From the NCBI RefSeq assembly GCF_014284335.1, contig NZ_JACOGF010000022.1:1-63313 (forward strand): a stretch of 63,313 nucleotides of DNA. Reading direction: 5' to 3'. The position numbers and the translations under genes were made by a program. The number at the start of each line of letters is the position of its first letter. Within the stretch, counting starts at the first letter, position 1. The notes beneath the pieces are model-generated. The model did no database searches, had not been told where the DNA came from, and saw nothing but the letters and a program-made list of their open reading frames with translations. Below, one piece after another: positions 52,645-61,100 of this stretch. The stretch comes from Undibacterium hunanense. Lineage in GTDB: Bacteria; Pseudomonadota; Gammaproteobacteria; Burkholderiales; Burkholderiaceae_D.

Positions 52645-53325
52645 TTAGTTCCTGGATGGGAAAATGCCTTCCATCGCAATGATGTAGTTCAAACCCAGGT
52701 ATGGTTGCATAACCGTGTTAGTTGATGTCGTTGTAACTGGGAATGCTGTAGGAGTGCCCGAGCCTGTATTTGCATTAGTTACTGTACCTGTGCCCTGCAA
52801 TGCGGTGGTAACACCACCTAAAGCAACCGGTGCGGTTGGCGCTGTACCGGCAGGCAAATATACTGCAGCGGCAAGACCCGAGCCCGTTGCTGTACTTGTC
52901 AAACCACCATTATTTGTTACAGCAGCAACACCACCATTGGTGCCAGTACCTACATTAACCGTAGTATTACCTGAAACACCAGTCAGATCGAGAGTCGCCA
53001 CATGCGTATGCGGGGGCAAGTTCCCCACTGTCAACGTCACACTGCCAGTACCTGTTGCAATCGCAGTGACATTGTTCACGCCAGCTTTTTCGCCCTGCGA
53101 TACATTTGCAATGCCAGGACCCGCACCTTGTGAACCAACCGCAACACGGCCGCGCAAATCTGGAATGCCAAAAGTCGCTTGTCCATCACCACCATACATG
53201 GTGCCTAACAAGGCAAACATCGCCGAGTTTTGCGCAATAGAAACTGTTTGTCCGTTACAGAACAGCCAGCCGCGTGGTGGAAAATTAAAACCAACGGCCA
53301 ATATAGTGCCCATAAATGCATCCAT
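52645..53325 (-). CDS. Phage-tail-collar-type protein (microcystin-dependent-protein family)
   Basis: A 226-residue protein. Its N-terminus GTILAVGFNFPPRGWLFCNGQ and the block FALLGTMYGGDGQATFGIPDLRGRVAVG are the tail collar domain found in phage tail fibres and in bacterial proteins named after cyanobacterial microcystin-dependent protein. A Thr/Gly/Ala-rich, low-complexity middle (about 90-195) follows, with a conserved end MQPYLGLNYIIAMEGIFP. No other phage structural genes are nearby, so it is probably a stand-alone host gene. It opens a cluster of modification enzymes ending in a giant surface-type protein. Confidence 0.9.
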   Translation of the reverse strand: MDAFMGTILAVGFNFPPRGWLFCNGQTVSIAQNSAMFALLGTMYGGDGQATFGIPDLRGRVAVGSQGAGPGIANVSQGEKAGVNNVTAIATGTGSVTLTVGNLPPHTHVATLDLTGVSGNTTVNVGTGTNGGVAAVTNNGGLTSTATGSGLAAAVYLPAGTAPTAPVALGGVTTALQGTGTVTNANTGSGTPTAFPVTTTSTNTVMQPYLGLNYIIAMEGIFPSRN

Positions 53326-53705
53326 TACTTACTCCAATTCAAGTTGTGGTTGATACAGGGATTAAATAATCCGGCATACGAAGATGCCCTGATAAAAGTA
53401 AGAACTTTTATCAACAGCTTTAATCAGGAACTTTTCCGGAGGCCATGGCGAAGGCAATATCTAACCCTCTTAGCTTAGCAATAACCAGCTTTGCAACAAC
53501 CTCTTGTACTTGCGAAAAGCAATTTCAAAAAAAGCAAACCAATTCTACAATCCTTATTAGAAAAAATACACTAGCTTTTCTCTTATTAAGATACAAAATG
53601 AGGTACAAAAATGATTGCAAAACTCAGATGCATCTGTCTATGCGGAGAAAGCCACATTACAGCGCGGCAAGACGACGCAATTTTGCAACAGACACATCAA
53701 AAAAA
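53326..53705. other. Intergenic region, no gene supported
   Basis: This 380-base stretch lies between the start of the tail-collar gene and the end of a sulfotransferase gene, both on the minus strand. It is A/T rich with many poly-A runs and should hold the promoter of the tail-collar gene. An open frame crosses it on the plus strand, but it runs into the antisense of the sulfotransferase gene and has no protein-like features. Confidence 0.5.
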
Positions 53706-54734
53706 TCATTTTTCCGAGCGCAGTTTTTCCAGCTCTTCATACATTATCTGACATTGCTTTGCAGCATTTTCATTCGACTCCAGCACCTGCATCGCCTGCC
53801 GTTCAGCAGCAGGTGGGTCACCCAGATAACTCATGTGTCTGTGCTTGGAATGTAAAGTGGATCTGGCTTTCAGGCTGGACAATTGTGCCTCGTCACACTC
53901 AAGCGCAAAGAGCTTAAACAACTGATCCCATAAAATCGCCGGTAATTGAGAATAGTTCAACAAATGCAGGCGCGATGTCGCCACTTGCTCCAGTCCGTAC
54001 CTGAACAAGGCCGCCAGCACCGCTGCCGCATAGCTGTCCATATCTGCGGCAGGCACAGGCTGGCAATGCACATCCAGCCTGGTGATATCCAAAAGCCCGG
54101 GTATCATTTGCGGCCCACGCTGACGCCGGTGAGACGCCAGCACCGCATCCGGTTCACGATACAGAAATATGAAAGGGGTATCAGGAAACGCCTGCCGTAT
54201 GAAGGCCAGCCACGGCATATGCCAGCTATCGAACTTGATAAAAAAATGGGTCTCGTCAACATGCCGTTTTTGCCCCAGCATGGTTACCAGTTGCCGCAAT
54301 AAATCCAGCGCACCCGGCATGTCGGGCTGCTGATGATAATAACGAAAAAACGCATCCAGTACTGGTGGTTCAGACATCACTACGCACTGCTCCAGCGATG
54401 CCAGCAGCTGTGTCAGCAGCGTAGAACCACAACGTGACACATGGAAAATAAACGCAGTCGGCGCGATGCTCTGTATGCCATTACATAATTCGCCCAGACC
54501 GGCGATGGGCGTATGGCAGACCCTTCTTTGTTCATACGTCTGGCCGGACAGACTGTCCTGAAAGAATGATTCTGTGAATCTTTTTTCCCCCATATAACGC
54601 CACCACAGACGATTCGTTTCTGTAGCAATCGCTACCGGGAACCAGCCCTGCATGGTGTCGATAGTATGTGCATCAATCTGCTGACCGCGCAGCAGTGCGC
54701 GTTCTTCGGCAGCAAAGCCCTGCTTCATATTCAT
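53706..54734 (-). CDS. Sulfotransferase family protein (342 residues)
   Basis: A soluble protein of the sulfotransferase superfamily, which moves sulfate from PAPS to an acceptor. The 5'-phosphosulfate loop is FHVSRCGSTLLTQLLAS (about 95-112), with Cys in place of the more usual Gly/Ser. The segment TPFIFLYREPDAVLASHRRQRGPQ holds the Arg/Ser of the 3'-phosphate site. The N-terminus (about 1-90) is a family-specific extension. It ends the minus-strand set GNAT - hydroxylase - sulfotransferase and lies opposite an APS kinase/sulfotransferase pair. Acceptor unknown. Confidence 0.85.
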   Translation of the reverse strand: MNMKQGFAAEERALLRGQQIDAHTIDTMQGWFPVAIATETNRLWWRYMGEKRFTESFFQDSLSGQTYEQRRVCHTPIAGLGELCNGIQSIAPTAFIFHVSRCGSTLLTQLLASLEQCVVMSEPPVLDAFFRYYHQQPDMPGALDLLRQLVTMLGQKRHVDETHFFIKFDSWHMPWLAFIRQAFPDTPFIFLYREPDAVLASHRRQRGPQMIPGLLDITRLDVHCQPVPAADMDSYAAAVLAALFRYGLEQVATSRLHLLNYSQLPAILWDQLFKLFALECDEAQLSSLKARSTLHSKHRHMSYLGDPPAAERQAMQVLESNENAAKQCQIMYEELEKLRSEK

Positions 54735-54755
54735 TTTTTTAAACGATCATTCAAA

Positions 54756-55463
54756 TCAGCCAGCCAACCTGATGGCGTCCAGTTCATCGGCTATCCTGAT
54801 ACCTGCGCTGTGACCGGACGCACGCAGTTGTTCAATCACGACAAGCACATTGTCATCATTGATGGAAGAATCCGGATATTTTGATTTTGGCCTGGCAACC
54901 CAGCCAGCTTCCAGGAACACGTTTTCCAGCCAGGCATTGCTGACGCAATCCAGCATCAGATGCACCCTCGCCTGCGTACCAGGGTTACGCACGGCATGCA
55001 GGCAACTGGCATTCAGGTACCAGGTGTCCCCGGCAGAAAAATGCACTTCTTCTCCGTCAATCCGAAACAGTACATCGGGCGTGGTATTAATCGGTATGTG
55101 CAAACGGGTAATGCCGTCTTCCAGCGAGGTGGCATCGTCCCGGTGTTCCTTGATGATGCCGCCGGCCTCCAGCGACATCAGGCGTATGGATGTTTTTTCG
55201 CACTGGAAGAAATCAATCACTTCGCGCATATAGGGGCAATCCTGCAAGAGCACAGTGTCCTGAAACTGCCCTTCGTTGACCGGCATGATGTGATCAATAC
55301 GCCCATCCACTGCACGCAAAGGCAGGCATAGCCAGTTGTTTTCGTAAGCGCTGGTATTGAAATGACTGATCCATTGCGAGGCTTCCAGCCTTGTCAGTTC
55401 TGCACGCAGGCGTTCCAGGTCAAAAGAGAAGGGTAACTTCAGATAACGACTAGGCTGTGACAT
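54756..55463 (-). CDS. Aspartyl/asparaginyl beta-hydroxylase-like protein
   Basis: A 235-residue protein of the Asp/Asn hydroxylase group of 2-oxoglutarate/Fe(II) oxygenases. IIKEHRDD carries the H-x-D iron ligands, TRLHIPINTTPDVLFRIDGEEV is the central strand set, and CLHAVRNPG carries the distal His with the following Arg near the 2-oxoglutarate. The start at 55463 (MSQPSRYL) overlaps the upstream GNAT gene stop by 14 bases. Members hydroxylate Asp/Asn side chains of proteins or act on small molecules; the substrate here is unknown. It lies 21 bases from the sulfotransferase gene on the same strand. Confidence 0.85.
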   Translation of the reverse strand: MSQPSRYLKLPFSFDLERLRAELTRLEASQWISHFNTSAYENNWLCLPLRAVDGRIDHIMPVNEGQFQDTVLLQDCPYMREVIDFFQCEKTSIRLMSLEAGGIIKEHRDDATSLEDGITRLHIPINTTPDVLFRIDGEEVHFSAGDTWYLNASCLHAVRNPGTQARVHLMLDCVSNAWLENVFLEAGWVARPKSKYPDSSINDDNVLVVIEQLRASGHSAGIRIADELDAIRLAG

Positions 55464-56034
55464 CGCGCTGCTCCATTTGTATGCCGTCCACATCGTCCAC
55501 ATCGCCCACATCAAGCACATGACGCACATCAACTACGCCAGCACCGCCATGCCAGTGCATCTGTTCAAACAGGCCATCAGTGCTCTGTACCAAAAAACCC
55601 ATTTGCAGATACAGCGCCCTTGCCGCGTGGTTACTCAACTCCACCGCCAAACTGACGGACAGATTTTGCGCTGTCGCTTCTTCCTGCATGGCCAGCAATA
55701 CCGATCTGGCGATGCCCTGGCGTTGTGCCTCCGGTGCAATGGCGATATCCACCAGGCGCAAGTCGTTTGTGCCTGCATCAATAATCACGCGACCAGCAGG
55801 CTGGCCTGCCTGTTCCACAATCCAATGCTGCGCATCAGGAAAATGCTGCCGTATGCCAGCCATCTGCACATGCTGTTGCATCTTGATCATTTGCGCCACG
55901 ACTACGGGGTCCACAGGCAGTTGCTGCAAATCCGGGCGACGGCTGGCATACAGTGCATCCAGAAAAACCTGATCGTCCTCTCCCGGTGCTCGCAATTGAC
56001 ACCCGCCAGTTAATTTGTACACAAGCACTCCCAA
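55450..56034 (-). CDS. GNAT family N-acetyltransferase
   Basis: A 194-residue acetyltransferase. The core (about 10-160) shows LRLVDIAIAPEAQRQGIARSVLLA, the acetyl-CoA motif, and SNHAARALYLQMGFLVQ. The last 35 residues repeat Asp-Val (VVDVRHVLDVGDVDDVDG). They are encoded by a run of CACATC-like repeats and look like a recent low-complexity tail. The gene overlaps the hydroxylase gene downstream by 14 bases, indicating coupled translation. Substrate unknown. Confidence 0.88.
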   Translation of the reverse strand: MGVLVYKLTGGCQLRAPGEDDQVFLDALYASRRPDLQQLPVDPVVVAQMIKMQQHVQMAGIRQHFPDAQHWIVEQAGQPAGRVIIDAGTNDLRLVDIAIAPEAQRQGIARSVLLAMQEEATAQNLSVSLAVELSNHAARALYLQMGFLVQSTDGLFEQMHWHGGAGVVDVRHVLDVGDVDDVDGIQMEQRDVTA

Positions 56035-56110
56035 GATGATTAAAATACATGATTATCATCCTGCCTATGCTTGTGTGTTCTTGCAAGTGAAACTTTAACC
56101 ACGTAAAACA

Positions 56111-56440
56111 ATGACATTATCCAAAGAGCAGCTTAACGCCTACATTGGCAACATCTTTCGTATAGAAACCTCCATAGGTGACATCGAACTTAAACTGGAA
56201 GAAGTCGATGAACGTTCACGCCGTGGCTTGCCAAGCCATTTCGCTACGCCCTTACTACTGATATTTTCCGGCACCGGTACCAAGCTGCTATCGCAGGATA
56301 ACTACATCGTCCATCATCCAGAGATGGGGCAAAACGTCTGGTTGATCGCACCCGTCATGCCCGATTACGACAAGGGGCAAGACAAACAAAAGCACGAAGA
56401 TGGCAGTACTTGCTTTTTTTACCAGGCATTTTTCAATTAA
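56111..56440 (+). CDS. DUF6916-type small protein
   Basis: A 109-residue protein starting MTLSKEQLNAYIGNIFRIET, then ELKLEEVDERSRRG, PLLLIFSGTGTKLLSQDNY and a C-terminus ending GSTCFFYQAFFN. The pattern of a short beta-rich protein beginning with a helix and containing F-x-L/I-x-F-x-G is what I recall of DUF6916, a family of unknown function seen near tail-collar proteins. It is divergent from the GNAT gene. A strong terminator follows, so it is probably a single-gene transcript. Confidence 0.65.
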   Translation: MTLSKEQLNAYIGNIFRIETSIGDIELKLEEVDERSRRGLPSHFATPLLLIFSGTGTKLLSQDNYIVHHPEMGQNVWLIAPVMPDYDKGQDKQKHEDGSTCFFYQAFFN

Positions 56441-56473
56441 TAAAAGCTACTCACAAGCAATAGTTGCTCAAAT

Positions 56474-56507
56474 AAATGGCAAGAAACACGTGTTTCTTGC
56501 CATTTTT
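56474..56507 (+). terminator. Strong terminator after the DUF6916-type gene
   Basis: AAATGGCAAGAAACA pairs perfectly with TGTTTCTTGCCATTT around CG, giving a 15-bp stem, followed by a T run reaching 56507. It lies about 35 bases after the stop codon. From here to the next start (about 240 bases) the DNA is A/T rich with a small ATCGGG/CCCGAT inverted repeat near 56700-56720 and should hold the promoter of the APS kinase operon. Confidence 0.88.
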
Positions 56508-56750
56508 ACTTATTTCAATGTTAGTATTACAGTTATTTTTTTGATACTTTAACTATGCAAGCATAGTGCTATCAGGAAAATCGTTGATAGCAACCCATTA
56601 ATAATGGTGTTAAAAAATAGCTGACTCAATATCAATCACTGAAATGATTGAATTATCGGGAGTGACAGGCAATCAGATTTCAGTTTTGCAGTATCTCGTA
56701 TCGGGCATCAATGACACCCGATGTTACTCAGGCTTATCGGTGGTGGTCGG

Positions 56751-57323
56751 ATGCGTGATCAGGAACAAATAAAGACTCTTTCCAATACAGTCAAAGGCGC
56801 AACAAAAACCTGGTGGCTAAGTGGCCTGCCAGGTGCTGGTAAAACGACCCTGGCCCAAAACCTGGCAGATCGCCTGCGTACGCATGCCCTCCCAGTTTGT
56901 GTTCTGGACGGTGATGAATTGCGCAAGGGCCTGTCCCGTGATCTGGGTTTTAGCCCCGCTGATCGCGAAGAACAAGGTCGCCGCACGGCAGAAATGGCCA
57001 GACTGCTCAACAGCAATGGCATCCATGCGATAGTCGCACTGGTATCACCCACCATGAGCGGCAGGGCATTGGCCAGAGGCATCGTAGGCGTGCAGCATTT
57101 CATAGAGACCTATGTCGCCACACCTTTACACGTCTGCCAGCAGCGTGATCCCAAAGGCTGGTATGCAAGGGCAAAAAATGACCCTGCCTTGCAATTGACG
57201 GGAGTATCTGCTCCTTACGAAGCACCGCTTTCACCAGAGTGCGTGATTGATACTGACAAGGTCTCAGTCGCGGATGCAACCAATCAACTTTTTTCCTTCG
57301 TCAAAGAAGTCAGCGCCTTATGA
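56751..57323 (+). CDS. cysC: Adenylyl-sulfate (APS) kinase
   Basis: Phosphorylates APS to PAPS, the sulfate donor of sulfotransferases. The 190-residue product has the P-loop WLSGLPGAGKTTLAQNLA, LDGDELRKGLSRDLGFSPAD, and REEQGRRTAEMARLL. The usual ISPYR motif is changed to VSPTMSGRALAR, so a somewhat altered site is possible. The start is uncertain: 56751 or 56721 (10 residues longer). Its last four bases overlap the start of the next sulfotransferase gene. No ATP sulfurylase genes are nearby, so APS must come from elsewhere in the genome. Confidence 0.88.
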   Translation: MRDQEQIKTLSNTVKGATKTWWLSGLPGAGKTTLAQNLADRLRTHALPVCVLDGDELRKGLSRDLGFSPADREEQGRRTAEMARLLNSNGIHAIVALVSPTMSGRALARGIVGVQHFIETYVATPLHVCQQRDPKGWYARAKNDPALQLTGVSAPYEAPLSPECVIDTDKVSVADATNQLFSFVKEVSAL

Positions 57324-58165
57324 CAGCAGCAAAGTACCATTTTATTTCTGGTTTGCCACGCTCGGGCTCAACCTTGCTGGCGGCCTTGTTGTTGCAAAAC
57401 CCACGTTTCCATGCGGGCATGACGAGCCCGGTTGGTAGCCTGTTCAGAGGTATGTTGAATCAATTGGGCGCGGGCAGTGAATTTAGCACGGTTGTCAGCA
57501 AGGATCAAAGACGCAGACTGACACGCGGCATCTTTGAATCTTATTATGCCGACCAGGCTGACAAGGAAGTTATTTTCGATACCAACCGCATGTGGAGCGC
57601 CCACATGCCAATATTGATGGACCAGTTCCCTGATTCCAAATTGATCGCCTGTGTACGCAACGTGGCCTGGGTTATGGATAGTGTAGAGCGCCGTTACCGC
57701 GCCAACCCATATGAAATTACCCGTTTGTTCAATGATGATGTTGAACGCAATACCGTCTATAGCAGGGTTGAAACCCTGGGCCAGGCAAACCGGCTGGTTG
57801 GCTATCCCTGGACAGCGCTTAAAGAAGCTTTTTATGGTGAACATGCCGCTTCAATGTTAATCGTAGACTACGATTTGCTGGCACAAGCACCAGAAAAAGT
57901 CATGCCACTGATCTATCAATTTATAGCAGAGCCTGAGTTCGCGCATGACTTCAGCAACGTGCAATACGATGCACCTGAATTCGATGCACAATTGGGCCTG
58001 CACGGCATGCACAAGGTACGCAGTAACGTCAGTTACGAAAAACGCACGACTATCTTGCCACCCGATTTATTTGAAAAATTTAACTCACTGTCTTTTTGGA
58101 ATGACACCAGCAATAGTCGTTGCAATGTAATCACTCCCAAAGCCCACTCATCCAATCCAGCCTGA
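57320..58165 (+). CDS. Sulfotransferase (281 residues) coupled to APS kinase
   Basis: A soluble sulfotransferase. The 5'-phosphosulfate loop YHFISGLPRSGSTLLAALL is at the N-terminus and the 3'-phosphate site is in SKLIACVRNVAWVMDSVERR. The rest (RMWSAHMPILMDQFPD, ASMLIVDYDLLAQAPEKVM) fits bacterial sulfotransferase-family proteins. Its ATG lies inside the cysC stop (ATGA), so PAPS maker and PAPS user are made together. A giant repeat protein gene begins 11 bases after its stop, suggesting one transcript and making that protein a candidate substrate or export partner. Confidence 0.9.
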   Translation: MTAAKYHFISGLPRSGSTLLAALLLQNPRFHAGMTSPVGSLFRGMLNQLGAGSEFSTVVSKDQRRRLTRGIFESYYADQADKEVIFDTNRMWSAHMPILMDQFPDSKLIACVRNVAWVMDSVERRYRANPYEITRLFNDDVERNTVYSRVETLGQANRLVGYPWTALKEAFYGEHAASMLIVDYDLLAQAPEKVMPLIYQFIAEPEFAHDFSNVQYDAPEFDAQLGLHGMHKVRSNVSYEKRTTILPPDLFEKFNSLSFWNDTSNSRCNVITPKAHSSNPA

Positions 58166-58176
58166 TTGCCCTGACC

Positions 58177-61100
58177 ATGTACAACCCACTCCGCCCCCAA
58201 GATAGTCAATCCGATCATAACGATACTGCATCGAGTATGCCGGATATTCAGGCCAGTACACCAGCGGTGTCAATAACGCCGATGCTGGCAACCGCCATGC
58301 CCTTGGTGCCAGTGCCAACTCCAGTTACACCAGCAATTTCAGCAGCGGCCCCCGCCAGTGCTGCACCGCAAGAATTCCTGTTCATAGATAGCCGTGTGCC
58401 GGATTTGCAAAAATTCATCAATGCTGCCGAAGCAGGTGTGAAGGTGGTCGTGCTCGACGCTAATCATGATGGTCTGGACCAAATGATCAGCGCATTGCAT
58501 GGTGTACAAAACCTGCAATCGATCAGCGTTATTTCGCATGGCGATGAAGGTGTGGTTTTATTGGGTAACGGTCCTTTGTTCGCTGGCAATCTTGACCAAA
58601 ATCAGGCGAAATTGCAAACCATAGGCCAGTCGCTGGCCAACGGCGGTGATTTTCTGTTATACGGCTGCGACATCGGTCGTGGTGAGCAAGGCGCTGCCTT
58701 TGTCAACAAACTTGCGCAACTCACCGGTGCAGATGTGGCGGCTTCGTCCGATACCACCGGTGGTGCCAATGGCAACTGGGATCTTGAAATCAAGACGGGC
58801 AATATCGAGGCACCGTCAGCAATCAAGACGACAGACCTGTCTGACTATACTTATCTGCTTCATACAACCAGTGTCAATACCGTTGCCCAGTTAAAGGCTG
58901 CTATCACGACGGGTAATGCTGATGGTCTTGCTGATACCATCACCCTCACAGGTAATATTACCTTTGCCAGTGCGGCAGATGCAATCAGCATCAATGTGAC
59001 CGACGGTCAGACCATGTCGATTGTAGGCGGCGGATTCACCTTGAGCGGTGGTAATTTTGCACGGGTACTCGACATTACAACCAGCGGTGCAGGCAGTTCG
59101 GTTTCCATCGACAACCTGACCATTACTAATGGCAAAGTCTCTGGTGTAGGCGGTAGCGGCAATACCAATGGTACGGGTGGTGCTGGTGGTGATGCATTAG
59201 GCGCAGGGATAAAAAATGCAGGCAACCTGACCATCTCCAACAGCACGATCACTACCAATAAAGCTGCTGGCGGTGGTGGCGGTGGCGGCTCGACTAGCGG
59301 TTTGTACTCAGGCGGTGGCGGTGGTGCTGGTGGCTTTGGTTCAGGCAATGGTGCTATTGGCGGTATCGGTGCGGGTAATCAATCACCTGGAGCAGTCTCT
59401 GGTATCACAGGCGGTACCGGTGGCGGCCAAGGTGGCCGCGGTGGTAGTGGTGGCAGCGCTACTGGCGGTGCAGCATCAACTTATAGCGGCACCGGGTATT
59501 CATTGGGTGGTGCTGGCTCAACAGCCACGAATGGTACTATCAGTATTGGCGGTGGCGGTGGCGGTACTGGTACGAACAGGGCTGGAGGTACTGGGGGTAA
59601 TGCAGCTGGCGGTATTTACAATGCATCAACAGGAACGATCACCATCACCAACAGCAGCATCACAAATAATATTGCTGCGGGGGGCGGGGGCGGGGGCGGC
59701 GCTTCACCAGCCTATGCAAGTCAAGGTAACGGTGGTACCGGCGGTGCTGCGATTGGCGGTATCTGGAACAAGGGCGGTATAGTCAATCTTGATACAACAA
59801 CCAACGCCTCATTAAGTACCGGCAATATAGGCACAGGAGGTAGCGGTGGTACGGCAACTGGCGGTACTAACACAAATGGCAGTAGCGGCACAGCAAGCTC
59901 AACCTTATCGTCCACCAATGGGGGGACGCAGAACACAAACTTCATCCCCGTTGCTATAACCAGCGCAACTTATGATGCGAGTACAGGTGTCCTGGTTGTC
60001 ACTGGTACTGGCATGACAAATGGTGGCACGATAGATGTCACGAAACTCAGCCTGGCAGGACAAGGCGGCTCGTATACTCTCACTGCCGCGACAAGTAATC
60101 CTACGACCAGCAGCAGTACTTCCTTTACGGTAACGTTAGGGGCCGTTGACAAACTTGCGATCAATGGCATACTCAACAACAACGGGACTACCTCAGCAAC
60201 TGGTGCCATCACTTTCAACTTGGCAGCCGCAGCCAACTGGGACGTGACAGCCGCAGCATCTGCCGATACTACCGGCAATGGCGTGACTGTATCAAACGTC
60301 ACCGCCCCCACGATTACCTCGGCTACTTATAATTACACCACGAATACATTTGTCGTCACTGGAACCAATCTGGTCAGTGTCAGCGGTGCCAATAACGATA
60401 TCACCGTCTCTACCCTGACCATAACGGGTCAGGGCGGTGTTACCCGTACCCTGACTACCACTGGCAATGTGGAAATCACCGGTGCCACCAGTTTCACGCT
60501 CACACTGGCAGGTGCCGATATTGCTGCCGTCAGAGCACTACTCGATAAGAATGGCAGCAGTTCCAGCGGTGGTACGACCTACAACCTGGCTGCAGCAGAT
60601 GACTGGAATAGCGCCATCACCGGTGGTGACATTTCTGACGCGACTAACGCCATCTCTGTATCCTTTGCGCCACCGATTATCACGAGTGCCACTTACGATG
60701 CCAGCACTGGCGTTCTCTCTGTCACCGGTGCCAATATCACCAATGGCGGCACGATAGATAACAGCAAATTGACACTGTTTGGGAACGGCGGCACCTTTTA
60801 TACCTTGACCACGGCCAACGTCACGGCCAGCAGCACCACCGCATTTTCTGTCACGCTGAGTGCTACAGATAAAATGAACGTGAATGGCCTGCTGAACAAG
60901 AATGGGACAACGGCGGTCAGTACCGCCACCTTTAACCTGGCAGCCGGCACCAACTGGGACGTCACTGCTTCTTCCCCTAACGATCTGACTGGTAATGTCG
61001 TCACGGTCTCGAATGTCACTGCACCGACCATCACTTCAGCCGCGTATGATGCCAGCACTGGTACATTCACCGTCACAGGCACGGGCCTGGTCAAGACACA

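Noticed and set aside
52645..53325. Prophage remnant
   Set aside because: Only the tail-collar-type gene is phage-like; no other structural, lysis or integrase genes lie near, and this family is common as a stand-alone host gene.
53445..53855. 136-codon open frame on the plus strand
   Set aside because: Runs from an A/T-rich gap into the antisense of a sulfotransferase gene and has no ribosome binding site or domain features.
59140..59930. Possible CRISPR or short tandem array
   Set aside because: Repeats are irregular Gly codon runs within one open coding frame; no constant repeat length and no spacers.
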